Origin: JBNKLG01 sp050292235
GTDB lineage: Bacteria; Pseudomonadota; Gammaproteobacteria; Chromatiales; Chromatiaceae
Reading direction: 5' to 3'
DNA: 64,000 bases
NCBI GenBank assembly: GCA_050292235.1
Contig: JBNKLG010000005.1
Coordinates: forward strand, 1-64,000
Of this stretch, positions 7,724 to 17,145 are shown piece after piece; positions within the stretch are counted from its first letter, which is position 1, and each line of letters opens with the position of its first letter. Both the position numbers and the translations under genes were made by a program. Under the pieces are notes generated by a model, which was not told the DNA's origin, made no database searches, and saw only the letters and a program-made list of their open reading frames with translations.

Positions 7724-9250
7724 TCAGTTTCGTGGTTCAGCCATATCGCTACGTCGAATTCCCGACACCCAGAGCATCAACATATAGCCTGCCCCACCCA
7801 TCATCACCAAGAGTAGCAAATTGTATGCCCTTTCCCAGCGAGAAAATGACATCCAATCCCCCATGACCTGCTGTAGACCAATCAGCACCCCCATCATCAT
7901 CACCGAGGCCACCAGGGTCCGTAACATCAGGTGCCACCAGTGAACACGCCACTGAAAAACCCCATCCCGCCATAAAATCCTTAACAACCATAGGGCTGTT
8001 ACAAAGGCGGATATGCTGGTCGCCAGCGCCAAGCCCACATGACCCAAAGGGGCAACCAGGAGTAGATTCAGTAAAAGATGGATCGCCAATCCCCAAAGAG
8101 CAACTCGTACCGGTGAGGCACTGTCCTGTCGAGCGAAAAATGCTGGCATCAACACCTTGGCCGCGACAAAAGCCACCACCCCAGGGGCATAGGCCGCCAG
8201 AGCTGCGGACGCCATTGCCACATCTTCGGCATCAAAGGCCGATGAGGCAAACAGTGTCGCCATGATGGGACGGGCCAATAACCAAAGCGCGATAGCAGCA
8301 GGTATGGCAAACAACAGGACCCAGCGCATGGCCCAGTCCAGAGTACGGGAAAAGGCCTCTGGCGTCTCTTCAGCGTGTTGTCGTGACAGGCCTGGCAGGA
8401 TCACTGTCGCCAAAGCCACACCCAGCAAACCCAGAGGAAAATCCAACAGACGTTCGGCGTAGTAGAGCCAACTGATGGTGCCATCAGCGAGAAAAGAGGC
8501 AAAAAAGGTGTCGAGTAAAAGATTGAGCTGCAGGGCCGACACGCCAAGCAAGGTTTTGGGCATCTGCCGCCAGAGCTGGCGAACACCGGGATGAGAAAAA
8601 TCCAGTTTTGGTCTGGGCAGGAGTCCCAACCGAGCCAGTGCTGGCAGTTGCATCCCCAACTGAAACAAGCCAGCGACCAACACCGCCCAGGCCAGAGCAA
8701 AGATAGGCTCGTTCAACTGCGGTGATACCCCAAACGCAAAGGCGATAACCATCAGATTCAGCACCACTGGCGTGAACGCTGGCAGTGCAAAACGGCCATG
8801 GGCATTAAGCAGGGCTCCGGCAAAAGCCGTTAAGCCAATAAAAAAGACATAAGGAAAGGTCAGGCGCAATAACTGACTGGCTTGCGCCCACTGGTCTGCA
8901 TCAGTGGCGAAACCCGGTGCAAACAACAGTACCCAAAGCGGCGCTGCCACCATGCCCAGCAGAGTGACCAATGCCAAAAGAGCTGCTGCACTGCCGCTGA
9001 CTGTAGCGATAAAACCGGACAGAACAGCTTGCCCGCGATATTGTGTCAGTAAAGGTACCAGAGCACTGGCAAAGGCCCCTTCGACAAAGAAACGCCGCAG
9101 CAGATGAGGGATTTTAAACGCCACAAGGAAGGCATCGGTACGACCATCAGCCCCGAACAAAAGGGCCAAAACCAGATCTCGCGCCAAGCCCAGCAAACGC
9201 GACACCAGGGTCAAGCCGCTGACCTGAGTCAAGGCGGAGAGTAAACGCAC
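7724..9250 (-). CDS. murJ: Lipid II flippase MurJ (MviN)
   Basis: 508 residues from a GTG at 9250; the usual family length. Many membrane helices are visible. Conserved MurJ wording includes SRLLGLARDLVLALLFGA near the start, FKIPHLLRRFFVEGAFASALVPLLTQY and YYAERLLDFPLGLLGVALATVILPGLS. MurJ moves lipid II across the inner membrane for peptidoglycan synthesis. The location is unusual: 17 bases after parC and 24 bases before parP, on the same strand, so it appears co-transcribed with array-positioning genes. Usual neighbours of murJ (rpsT, ribF) are absent. Confidence 0.95.
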   Translation of the reverse strand: MRLLSALTQVSGLTLVSRLLGLARDLVLALLFGADGRTDAFLVAFKIPHLLRRFFVEGAFASALVPLLTQYRGQAVLSGFIATVSGSAAALLALVTLLGMVAAPLWVLLFAPGFATDADQWAQASQLLRLTFPYVFFIGLTAFAGALLNAHGRFALPAFTPVVLNLMVIAFAFGVSPQLNEPIFALAWAVLVAGLFQLGMQLPALARLGLLPRPKLDFSHPGVRQLWRQMPKTLLGVSALQLNLLLDTFFASFLADGTISWLYYAERLLDFPLGLLGVALATVILPGLSRQHAEETPEAFSRTLDWAMRWVLLFAIPAAIALWLLARPIMATLFASSAFDAEDVAMASAALAAYAPGVVAFVAAKVLMPAFFARQDSASPVRVALWGLAIHLLLNLLLVAPLGHVGLALATSISAFVTALWLLRILWRDGVFQWRVHWWHLMLRTLVASVMMMGVLIGLQQVMGDWMSFSRWERAYNLLLLVMMGGAGYMLMLWVSGIRRSDMAEPRN

Positions 9251-9267
9251 CCTATCTGTCCGTCAGC

Positions 9268-10065
9268 TCAACTGGCCTGCTGCTGCCCCGCCCCAGAATC
9301 CTCCTTGAGCAGGGACTCCAGCAAATCGGCATAGGCCAAAACACCTCGTGAGCGTGGTGCATACATAGGTGGCGGCATCCCGGCACGACTGGCATCGCGG
9401 AATCGGGTGTCGACGGGAATATAGCCACTCCAGAGATGATCTGCATGATTCATGCGCAGGGTGCGCAAGGTATCCAGGGCAGCACGGGTTCGGCGATCAA
9501 ACAAGGTTGGAACCAGCAGATAATCCAGCTCTGCCTTGCGCGCTTTGAGTACCATTTTCAGGGTGTGCAACATGCGCTCCAGACCCTTGAGGGCGAGAAA
9601 CTCTGTCTGCACCGGAATCACCAGTTTTTCACAGGCCGCCAGCGCGTTAATCAGCAACACCCCCAACAAAGGTGGGCAATCCAGCAAGGCAAAATCATAG
9701 CTCTCCTCAAGCTGGGACAACCCTTGTTTAAGAATAAGTCCCATCCCATCAAGCTTGCCCGCCTGTCGATCCAGGGTGGCCTGGGCAACAGAAGCTGGCA
9801 TCAGATGTAACCCCTCGGTACCCGTGTCCAAAGGCAGGATCGAGGCATCAATAGTGCGGTGTTCGGCCCGGGCCTGAAACAGCGAATAGACACTCTCTTC
9901 GATGGCATCTGCATCATAACGAAAGTAACTGGTCAGAGAGCCATGGGGGTCCAGATCCACCAGCAATACGCGGAAGCCCCATGCCGCCAACAGCCCCCCC
10001 AGGGTAACCGTAGTGGTGGTCTTACCCACGCCACCCTTCTGATTTGCTACAGCCCATATTTTCAT
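9268..10065 (-). CDS. parC: ParA-family ATPase, ParC-like, for polar chemotaxis arrays
   Basis: 265 residues. It starts with the deviant Walker A KGGVGKTTT (about residues 10-18), followed by VLLVDLDPHGSLTSYF and later FALLDCPPLLGVLLINAL (Walker B). This is a soluble ParA/MinD-type ATPase. Its place directly after motD (ATGA overlap) and near a parP gene fits ParC (PA1462 type), which recruits chemotaxis arrays to the flagellated pole. It is separate from chromosome-partition parA, for which a parB would be expected nearby and is not present. The symbol is used in the chemotaxis sense, not for topoisomerase IV. Confidence 0.85.
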   Translation of the reverse strand: MKIWAVANQKGGVGKTTTTVTLGGLLAAWGFRVLLVDLDPHGSLTSYFRYDADAIEESVYSLFQARAEHRTIDASILPLDTGTEGLHLMPASVAQATLDRQAGKLDGMGLILKQGLSQLEESYDFALLDCPPLLGVLLINALAACEKLVIPVQTEFLALKGLERMLHTLKMVLKARKAELDYLLVPTLFDRRTRAALDTLRTLRMNHADHLWSGYIPVDTRFRDASRAGMPPPMYAPRSRGVLAYADLLESLLKEDSGAGQQQAS

Positions 10066-10967
10066 GGTACATCCACCTGGCTATCACGGGCACTGCCACG
10101 AGAGCCCCCTCCCTCTTTTGCACTCATGATCAAAAGCGTGACGCGCCGATTCTTTGCCCGACCAAGGGGAGTACTGTTATCAGCAATGGGGCGGAATTCG
10201 CCAAAACCAACGGCTGCCAGGCGCTGTGGATCAACCCCAAGGCGCGCAAAATAGTGCACCACGCTGGCGGCACGGGCCGAGGAGAGCTCCCAATTGGAAG
10301 GAAACTCCTGGGTCCGGATCGGCACGTTATCCGTATAACCTTCAACATTAACCGCATTGGGCAGGGTTTTCAGTACTCGAGACACATCGCGCAGAGCACT
10401 CAGGGCAGGACGGCTCAGGCGAGACTCCCCCGTCTCAAACAACATTTGACTGTTAAGATTCACCTCGACCCAGCGCTCGTTGTAGGTCACCTCCGCCAAA
10501 TCCTCCAGAATCAAATTGTCCAGCTGATCTTTGAGACGTTGAGCAATATCGGACAGCTCGGCACTTTCCCTCTGTTGTGTCGAGGATTGGGGTTGAGACT
10601 GTGGTGGTGCTATCGATTCCTCTTTTTTAGCCTCTGACGGCACAATCTCCTCGGGGTCAGGGGGGGAAAGTACTTCAGTAATCGGATCCTCAGACTGTAT
10701 CGGGTGTTCGATCTCAATCCCCTGCTCTGGCTTTGCGATAATGGCCCCACCGCTTTCTATACCGATGGGCATGCCCCGCTCCTGCTGGCGATCCTTCACG
10801 AAGCTCTCGGACAGCGTCTCAGACAGCACCCGATATTTGCCCTCATTGACTGTAGACATGGCATACATGACCACAAAAAAGGCAAACAGCAGGGTGATGA
10901 AATCGGCGTAGGAAACCAACCAGCGCTCATGGTTATCGTCCTCGTCATGGATGCGCCTTCTGGCCAT
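10062..10967 (-). CDS. motD: Flagellar stator protein MotD (MotB family)
   Basis: 301 residues. The single membrane helix WLVSYADFITLLFAFFVVMY (about residues 16-35) contains the ion-binding Asp of the stator channel. A long charged, Pro-rich linker follows, then a C-terminal OmpA-like peptidoglycan-binding domain (VEGYTDNVPI, NWELSSARAASVV, GFGEFRP). It pairs with MotC, encoded 2 bases upstream, and overlaps parC by 4 bases. Pseudomonads with this operon have a second stator pair MotAB elsewhere; none is in this window. Confidence 0.93.
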   Translation of the reverse strand: MARRRIHDEDDNHERWLVSYADFITLLFAFFVVMYAMSTVNEGKYRVLSETLSESFVKDRQQERGMPIGIESGGAIIAKPEQGIEIEHPIQSEDPITEVLSPPDPEEIVPSEAKKEESIAPPQSQPQSSTQQRESAELSDIAQRLKDQLDNLILEDLAEVTYNERWVEVNLNSQMLFETGESRLSRPALSALRDVSRVLKTLPNAVNVEGYTDNVPIRTQEFPSNWELSSARAASVVHYFARLGVDPQRLAAVGFGEFRPIADNSTPLGRAKNRRVTLLIMSAKEGGGSRGSARDSQVDVP

Positions 10968-10969
10968 GG

Positions 10970-11707
10970 CTAGAGATAGCCCTTGAGCTTGGTTTCGATA
11001 TAGCGGGGATTTTCGCCTTCGGCAATGGCCACGATGCCTTCTACCACCATGCGGTAATACTGAGCCCGGTTAAAAGCATGGGCTTTGAGTTTATTGCCCA
11101 GCGGTAACAGCAACAGATTGGCCAAACCCACACCATAGATGGTTGCCACAAATGCCGTGGCGATACCTGCACCCAGCAGGGCAGGATCAGCCAGATTCTG
11201 CATCACATGGATCAAACCCATCACCGCGCCAATAATGCCGACAGTAGGTGCATAGCCACCCATGGCAATAAACACCTTGGCCGCTTCGATATCGCGGGTC
11301 TCATGATGGTCAAGCTCCATCTCCATGACATTACGTAAGGCATCAGGCTCACTACCATCCACCAGCAACATCATGCCCTTGCTGACCATGGGATCAAGCT
11401 CTTTCTCAGCCAGTCGTTCCAGCCCCAGCAAACCCTCTTTACGAGCCACATGACTCCATCCAGTGATCTTGCTGATCATTTCAGAGCGATTGAGTCGAGG
11501 TGGAGAGAAGACCTCGGAGGAGAGACGTAAAGCACGCACAAAGGTAGAGACACGCGTCTGCAACAAGGCTGCACCAATGGTGCCACCAAAAACAATCAGC
11601 ATGGCCGGGCCATTCACCAAGGATTCGGCATGACCGCCCTCCAGCATATTGCCACCGATGATGGCAAGAAACCCCAGTGTCACGCCAAGTATGCTGAGAA
11701 TATCCAT
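10970..11707 (-). CDS. motC: Flagellar stator protein MotC (MotA family)
   Basis: 245 residues with four membrane helices: two near the N-terminus and two near 145-215 (GGYAPTVGIIGAVMGLIHVM, ATAFVATIYGVGLANLLLL). The cytoplasmic loop between helices 2 and 3 carries the charged patch (ARKEGLLGLE, DPMVSKGMMLLVDG) that meets the rotor in this family. It forms the inner-membrane ion channel with MotD. Proton or sodium use cannot be told from the sequence alone. Confidence 0.93.
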   Translation of the reverse strand: MDILSILGVTLGFLAIIGGNMLEGGHAESLVNGPAMLIVFGGTIGAALLQTRVSTFVRALRLSSEVFSPPRLNRSEMISKITGWSHVARKEGLLGLERLAEKELDPMVSKGMMLLVDGSEPDALRNVMEMELDHHETRDIEAAKVFIAMGGYAPTVGIIGAVMGLIHVMQNLADPALLGAGIATAFVATIYGVGLANLLLLPLGNKLKAHAFNRAQYYRMVVEGIVAIAEGENPRYIETKLKGYL

Positions 11708-11725
11708 CCTTCAGACCCGCTTGCA

Positions 11726-12814
11726 TCAGTGGAAAAAATCGCGCAAGGCCGCGCCCATGGCGTTCAGAGGCAAGACCCGGTCGCTGAGTCCCGCTTTTTC
11801 CACCGCTTGCGGCATCCCGTAGACCACGCAACTGGCCTCATCCTGGGACCAGAGTATCGATCCCCCTTGTTTTAACAAACGCGCTCCCTTGGCACCATCG
11901 GCACCCATGCCAGTCATGACCATCGCCAAAACCTGATTCCCCAACACCCGGGCTGCAGAACCGAACAGCACATCAACACTGGGCCGATAGATCTGACCGT
12001 TATCCTCTTTCACCTGCACCACCAGATTTCCGCCTTGGCGATCAAACACCAACTGATGCCCCCCAGGGGCAATGAGTACTTCACCAGGTACGACACGATC
12101 GTTATTCTTGGCCTCGCGTACCCTGACCTGACACAGAGAATTGAGACGATCGGCATAGGCAGTGGTAAAACTCTCCGGCATATGAATGGCCACGACCACC
12201 GGCACAGGGAAATTGGCAGGCAACTCTTTGAGCACGGTCTGCAGGGCCATTGGCCCCCCCGTAGAGGCACCAATCACCAACATTTTTTTCGGCCCTCGAG
12301 AGGTGACTGGCGAAGACACAACAGTTCGAACTTCGTCTACTGTTCGCACTACAGGTACGGACTTTGAGGCCGGTGTAACCGAGAGGTGGGATCGTGATAT
12401 CGGGCGTACGCCAGCCGGTCGATGGGCAAGAGCAAGCACCCTGGTCACCAGTTGCTGATTGGCCGAAGCAGCATGACGGGAAACCGACTCGAACTGCTTG
12501 GGCAGAAAATCGGTAGCGCCCGCTTCCAAGGCATCCAGCGTTGCTTTGGCACCCTCGTAGGTCAGCGAAGAGAACATAAGTACCGATACAGGCCGAATGG
12601 CCATGATCTGACGCACCGCCTCAATACCATTAAGGCGCGGCATCTCAATATCCATGGTAATGACATCTGGACGCAGATGTCGGGCCTGCTCCACAGCCTC
12701 GATACCATCCGCCGCAGTTCCCACCACTGTCAATCGGGGGTCAGCATCCAGTATCTCGCAAATTCGTTTACGGAAGAAAGCCGAATCGTCGACGACCAAT
12801 ACTTGGATCGTCAT
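11726..12814 (-). CDS. cheB: Chemotaxis response regulator / protein-glutamate methylesterase CheB
   Basis: 362 residues. The N-terminal receiver domain carries Asp9, Asp10 and phospho-acceptor Asp55 (VITMDIEMP). A variable linker of about 130-175 follows. The C-terminal esterase domain has the catalytic triad Ser184 (GASTGGP), His211 (IHMPESFT) and Asp306 (MTGMGADGA). Phosphorylated by CheA, it removes methyl groups from chemoreceptors and so resets their sensitivity. It lies between cheA and motC in the same transcription unit. The matching methyltransferase cheR is not in this window. Confidence 0.96.
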   Translation of the reverse strand: MTIQVLVVDDSAFFRKRICEILDADPRLTVVGTAADGIEAVEQARHLRPDVITMDIEMPRLNGIEAVRQIMAIRPVSVLMFSSLTYEGAKATLDALEAGATDFLPKQFESVSRHAASANQQLVTRVLALAHRPAGVRPISRSHLSVTPASKSVPVVRTVDEVRTVVSSPVTSRGPKKMLVIGASTGGPMALQTVLKELPANFPVPVVVAIHMPESFTTAYADRLNSLCQVRVREAKNNDRVVPGEVLIAPGGHQLVFDRQGGNLVVQVKEDNGQIYRPSVDVLFGSAARVLGNQVLAMVMTGMGADGAKGARLLKQGGSILWSQDEASCVVYGMPQAVEKAGLSDRVLPLNAMGAALRDFFH

Positions 12815-12886
12815 ACGCCACGCTCCCCAAACTCCACGACATGCAATACCCGAGCATCCCCTCGAACTGGCAGGCTTATGGCAAAA

Positions 12887-15079
12887 CTAGAGCTTTTTCG
12901 CATATTGTCGCAATAAACCAGGAATATCCAGGATAATGGCAATTTTGCCATCACCAGTAATGGTTGCACCAGCCATGCCCGAAACCCGCTGCAGCATCTT
13001 CCCCAAAGGCTTGATCACCACCTCTTCTTGGCCGATGAGTTGATCTACGACCAGCCCCACATGGGTGCCACTGACGTTGGCGACGACCACATGGCCATGC
13101 TTCCCATCCTCACTGTCTGCCTGAACACCAAGCTCAGGAGGACAATAGTCATCTTGCACCAACCATTCGTGTAAGAAAAACAGCGGCAAGGCGCGATTAC
13201 GCACCATAATGGTCTGACGACCATCCACTACATTGGTCCGCCTCAGATCCAGATTGAAAATCTCCACCACGCTGGAAAGCGGCAATGCAAAAGGCTGTTC
13301 ACCCAGCACCACCATGAGCGTGGGCAAAATGGCCAATGTCAAAGGTAGTTTGATGATGATGGTGGAGCCCTCTCCCCATTTGGAATCGATATCTACCTGA
13401 CCATTCATCTGGGTAATGCGGGTTTTTACCACGTCCATACCAACCCCGCGCCCTGAGACATCGGACACCTCGGTTTTGGTCGAGAAACCCGCACCGAAAA
13501 TAAGATTAAAACAATCCTTATCATCCAAACGCGCAGCGGCTTCAGTGTCCATCATGCCCTTTTCTACTGCCTTACGGCGCAGCACCTCAGGATCCATGCC
13601 TTTACCATCATCCTTAATCGACAGCATGATGTGATCACCCTCCTGGGCAGCAGACAACACCACCGTCCCCTTTCGAGACTTGCCCGCTTTTTCTCGCTCT
13701 TCCGGCGTTTCCACACCATGGTCAACGGCATTGCGCACGAGATGGACCAGGGGATCGGCCAAAGCCTCCACCAGATTTTTATCCAGGTCGGTATCTTCCC
13801 CGACCAGTTGCAAATCAATCTCCTTTTTCAGACTACGGGCCAAATCACGAACAACCCGGGGGAAACGACCAAAAACCTTTTTGATCGGCTGCATACGGGT
13901 CTTCATCACAGAAAGCTGCAAGTCTGCCGTCACCAAATCCAGGTTGGCCACCGCCTGAGCAACTTCCTCATCCTCCATGGTGGACTTGAGGGTATGCAGG
14001 CGATTTCTCACCAATACCAGTTCACCCACCATATTCATGATGTCATCCAACCGGGCAGTATCCACACGCACTGTGGTCTCGGCCTGGGTCTGTGTGGCAT
14101 TTTTGACGATTTTATCGGCCTTAGCGCGGGACTCAGCCTCCGCATCCTTGGGTTTGGCCGCCGAAACCGACGGGGCTGCGCTTGCTTTTGGCGGGGTTTT
14201 TTCTGTCTTTGGAGTTGCCTCTTTGGCCTTTGGCTTCTGTTCGGGCCCAGGTTGCTTATCTGATCGATTGTCCGCCGACGCCTGAGCTGCAGCTGGATTG
14301 AACTTCCCCTTCCCGTGCAATTTATCCAGATACTGCTCAAACTCATCATCCGTAATGTCCTCGCCACCTGCCGAAGGGATTATGGGTGCAGCAGGCACCG
14401 CAGGCCGCTCTTCAACAGCCCCCTTAAATTTACCCTTGCCGTGAAGGTCGTCGAGCAAGGCCTCAAACTCTTCCTCGGTAATGTCGTCAGAGTCCGGGGC
14501 GATTGCCACAGCTGGTTTTTCTGCAACAGCAGGTTTCTCACCAAATGTTCCCTCACCATGCAGATCATCCAGCAGAGATTCAAACTCCTCCTCGGTAATA
14601 TCGTCTGGATCTCCAGTTGCAGCTAGGGGTTTGGTTTGAGAGTCGGGTTCTGGCACAGGTTCCGGTTCAGCGGTAACCTCGGGCTCTGCCGTTGGATTGG
14701 CCAAACGCACCAAAGTCTGGATCAGGTCAGGATCGGCCGGGTCGGGCATATCACCCTGGGTGACAGTAGCAAACATCTCGTTGACCACGTCTAGCACCGA
14801 TAGCACCGCATCCATCAGTTCGGGCGACACCTGTTGCTGCCCCTGACGCAACTGGTTGAAAACATCCTCAGCACGGTGGGTCACTTCTACCAACGGGGTG
14901 ATATTGAGAAAACCCGCCCCACCTTTGATGGTATGGAAGCCGCGGAAAACCGCATTCAACAGGTCATAATCATCAGGGCTCTGCTCCAGGTCAACCAACT
15001 GCTCATTGAGCAGCTCCAGGATTTCTCCTGCTTCGACCAGGAAGTCCTGCAAGATTTCGTCATCTGTATCCAGACTCAT
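12887..15079 (-). CDS. cheA: Chemotaxis histidine kinase CheA with a triplicated linker motif
   Basis: 730 residues. HPt domain at about 1-105 with phospho-His49 (FHTIKGGAGF). The linker of about 130-310 has three copies of a 20-residue motif (DITEEEFE-LLDDLHG-G-F) at about 159-179, 198-218 and 240-260, separated by Ala/Pro/Val-rich spacers. Dimerisation domain about 335-400; ATP-binding domain with N box VRNAVDHG and G boxes DDGKGMD and GRGVGMD; C-terminal CheW-like domain about 590-725. A classical CheY-binding P2 domain is not evident; the repeats occupy its place. In vibrios a linker segment of CheA binds ParP, and the repeats may serve that role here. The kinase phosphorylates CheY and CheB. 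Confidence 0.97.
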   Translation of the reverse strand: MSLDTDDEILQDFLVEAGEILELLNEQLVDLEQSPDDYDLLNAVFRGFHTIKGGAGFLNITPLVEVTHRAEDVFNQLRQGQQQVSPELMDAVLSVLDVVNEMFATVTQGDMPDPADPDLIQTLVRLANPTAEPEVTAEPEPVPEPDSQTKPLAATGDPDDITEEEFESLLDDLHGEGTFGEKPAVAEKPAVAIAPDSDDITEEEFEALLDDLHGKGKFKGAVEERPAVPAAPIIPSAGGEDITDDEFEQYLDKLHGKGKFNPAAAQASADNRSDKQPGPEQKPKAKEATPKTEKTPPKASAAPSVSAAKPKDAEAESRAKADKIVKNATQTQAETTVRVDTARLDDIMNMVGELVLVRNRLHTLKSTMEDEEVAQAVANLDLVTADLQLSVMKTRMQPIKKVFGRFPRVVRDLARSLKKEIDLQLVGEDTDLDKNLVEALADPLVHLVRNAVDHGVETPEEREKAGKSRKGTVVLSAAQEGDHIMLSIKDDGKGMDPEVLRRKAVEKGMMDTEAAARLDDKDCFNLIFGAGFSTKTEVSDVSGRGVGMDVVKTRITQMNGQVDIDSKWGEGSTIIIKLPLTLAILPTLMVVLGEQPFALPLSSVVEIFNLDLRRTNVVDGRQTIMVRNRALPLFFLHEWLVQDDYCPPELGVQADSEDGKHGHVVVANVSGTHVGLVVDQLIGQEEVVIKPLGKMLQRVSGMAGATITGDGKIAIILDIPGLLRQYAKKL

Positions 15080-15204
15080 GGCTTTTTATCCAAGGTATGC
15101 TCTGCTAATCCGGCAAAACCCACGGCATTCACCGGCGCAAAACCTTCAGTTAATTTTCAGAATCGGAAGGCCACCTTTCCCGGCCCTCTTGATTTCCGGC
15201 CAAT

Positions 15205-15963
15205 CTAAAAACCCAATTCGGACAAAAGATCATCCACTTCGTCCTGGCCAGACACATGCCCGGCTTCATTGACACCGGGCACCACAGGCCCACCATCATC
15301 CACGATCAACCCACTGATAACCGCCTTCTCGGTTTCGCTGACAAAAGAGTCATCGACAACCAGTCCACCTGCAATGCGTAAGAGCTCAACCAGCTTGGAT
15401 TCCACATCCTGAACCAAGGTGGAAACACGCCGCAGAATCTGTCCCGTCAGATCCTGATAATCCTGGGCCAAGAGGATTTCGTTCAAGCTGGTGCTCAGCT
15501 GACCAGAGCGGGTTCTACAATCCCCAAAGAACTGATCCAGTCGCCGGCAGAGTTGGCGAAAATCTTCCAGTTGCAAATCCCGTTGCCGAAATTTCCGCCA
15601 CTCCTCAGCCAAGGCCTCAACCTCAAGCCGTACCACACTCAACAGATCACTACAGCTCTCTACCTCCTCCAGCGTTGTATTAGCTGCTTTATCGGTCATG
15701 ACCACCACATAGCTCAGACGCTCTTTGGCATCGGGCAGCTCATGCTCAGCAATCTCACTCAGGCGAGGATCATGGGTAAAGGCACTGATCTCTACGATAG
15801 AGTTGTGCACCTCCCGAGCCAATTTGCCCACCGCTTGAAAAAGATCATCATCCCTCTGACTCAATAATTGCAGGGTGGCGTGGGCTTCCTCTTCACGATC
15901 ATTTTCTAACTGCTCCAGGTACTCCGCGGCCAAAGCCAAGCGTTCTGTTTTATCCAGAGCCAT
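15205..15963 (-). CDS. cheZ: CheY-phosphate phosphatase CheZ
   Basis: 252 residues, mostly long helices as in CheZ, which forms a four-helix bundle dimer. The active-site signature AQDYQDLTGQILRRV occurs at about 166-180. The C-terminus (SGQDEVDDLLSELGF) is the conserved CheY-binding tail. It speeds removal of phosphate from CheY. It follows cheY by 10 bases; the 125 bases between its stop and cheA show no clear promoter or terminator. Confidence 0.95.
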   Translation of the reverse strand: MALDKTERLALAAEYLEQLENDREEEAHATLQLLSQRDDDLFQAVGKLAREVHNSIVEISAFTHDPRLSEIAEHELPDAKERLSYVVVMTDKAANTTLEEVESCSDLLSVVRLEVEALAEEWRKFRQRDLQLEDFRQLCRRLDQFFGDCRTRSGQLSTSLNEILLAQDYQDLTGQILRRVSTLVQDVESKLVELLRIAGGLVVDDSFVSETEKAVISGLIVDDGGPVVPGVNEAGHVSGQDEVDDLLSELGF

Positions 15964-15973
15964 AATCGGGGCC

Positions 15974-16360
15974 TCAGCCGTCTAAGCGTTCGAAAATCTT
16001 GCCGAGTTTTTCCTTCAAGGTAACGGCCGTAAAGGGCTTGACCACATAACCATTCACTCCAGCCTTTGCCGCTTCAATAATCTGCTCACGTTTTGACTCT
16101 GCCGTCACCATGAGAACCGGCAGGCTTTGTAGATTGGGATCGGCGCGAACAGCCTTCAACAAATCAATACCGGTCATGCCAGGCATGTTCCAATCACTGA
16201 CCAACAGGTCAAAATCCCCCGACTTCAGCATCGGCAAAGCTGTGAGGCCATCGTCAGCTTCCTGGATATTGCTGAACCCCAGGTCACGCAGCAGGTTTTT
16301 GATGATTCTTCGCATCGTGGAAAAGTCATCCACCACCAGAATCTTCATGTTCTTATCCAA
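15974..16360 (-). CDS. cheY: Chemotaxis response regulator CheY
   Basis: 128 residues, a single receiver domain. Acidic pair Asp11/Asp12, phospho-acceptor Asp56 (LLVSDWNMPGMTG), the Thr of MVTAESK and the Lys of VVKPFTA are all present. When phosphorylated by CheA it binds the flagellar switch and changes rotation. It sits 9 bases after fliA and directly before cheZ, the standard order in polar flagellates. Confidence 0.97.
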   Translation of the reverse strand: MDKNMKILVVDDFSTMRRIIKNLLRDLGFSNIQEADDGLTALPMLKSGDFDLLVSDWNMPGMTGIDLLKAVRADPNLQSLPVLMVTAESKREQIIEAAKAGVNGYVVKPFTAVTLKEKLGKIFERLDG

Positions 16361-16369
16361 ACCTACCTC

Positions 16370-17143
16370 CTAAAAGTAGTGTTTTGCTTGTGCGATCGTC
16401 TCTTCTTTGTCGTCCTCGCTCAGCCAATCCTTAAGCTTAGCGCGTAAACGGGCTGCTGCCTGACTGTGTATCTGACATACCCTCGACTCGCTCACGTTGA
16501 GCACTTCACCAATTTCCCGCAGGTTCAGCTCATCATCATAATAGAGCGATACCACCAAGCGTTCACGCTCCGGCAAAGCAGCAATGGCTGCAACCAACGC
16601 GCCTTTAAAGCCCTCGCGCTCCAGCAAGAACCCAGGTGTTTGTCCTACATCGCGGGCATTTGCCGAAGGCCCCATGCCCAATTCAGTCAGCTCCTCAATG
16701 CTAAGCAAGCGAGAACTGGCGTTATCCTGCAAAATCTGGTGATACTCGTCCAGTGATATCTCCATAGCCGTAGCGATTTCACTGTCCGAAGGATCCCGCC
16801 CCAACCTATTTTCCAGTCCGCGCACCACGTCGGCGACCTCTCGCGACTTACGGTGAACAGAGCGCGGGGTCCAATCACCACGCCGTATTTCATCCAGCAT
16901 AGCACCTCGAATACGAATCCCTGCGTAAGTTTCAAAACTGGCGCCCTGGGAAGGATCATAATGCCGTGATGCCTCAATCAGTCCCATCATGCCTACCTGA
17001 ATCAGGTCTTCCAATAAAACCGACGGTGGCAGCCGACTCAGTAAATGATAGGCAATGCGTTTCACCAAATTGGCGTGCTGCAGCACTGCCGCTTCTGCCT
17101 CATCCGAGGCAGCGATCTCTTCATAGGCCGAGACCCCGACCAT
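16370..17143 (-). CDS. fliA: Flagellar sigma factor FliA (sigma-28)
   Basis: 257 residues. Region 2 reads HANLVKRIAYHLLSRLPPSVLLEDLIQVGMMGLIEA and AGIRIRGAMLDEIRRGDW; region 4 reads LPERERLVVSLYYDDELNLREIGEVLNVSESRVCQIHSQA. These are diagnostic of FliA. It directs transcription of late flagellar and chemotaxis genes. It follows fleN after 2 bases. Its anti-sigma factor FlgM is not in the window. Confidence 0.97.
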   Translation of the reverse strand: MVGVSAYEEIAASDEAEAAVLQHANLVKRIAYHLLSRLPPSVLLEDLIQVGMMGLIEASRHYDPSQGASFETYAGIRIRGAMLDEIRRGDWTPRSVHRKSREVADVVRGLENRLGRDPSDSEIATAMEISLDEYHQILQDNASSRLLSIEELTELGMGPSANARDVGQTPGFLLEREGFKGALVAAIAALPERERLVVSLYYDDELNLREIGEVLNVSESRVCQIHSQAAARLRAKLKDWLSEDDKEETIAQAKHYF

Positions 17144-17145
17144 GA

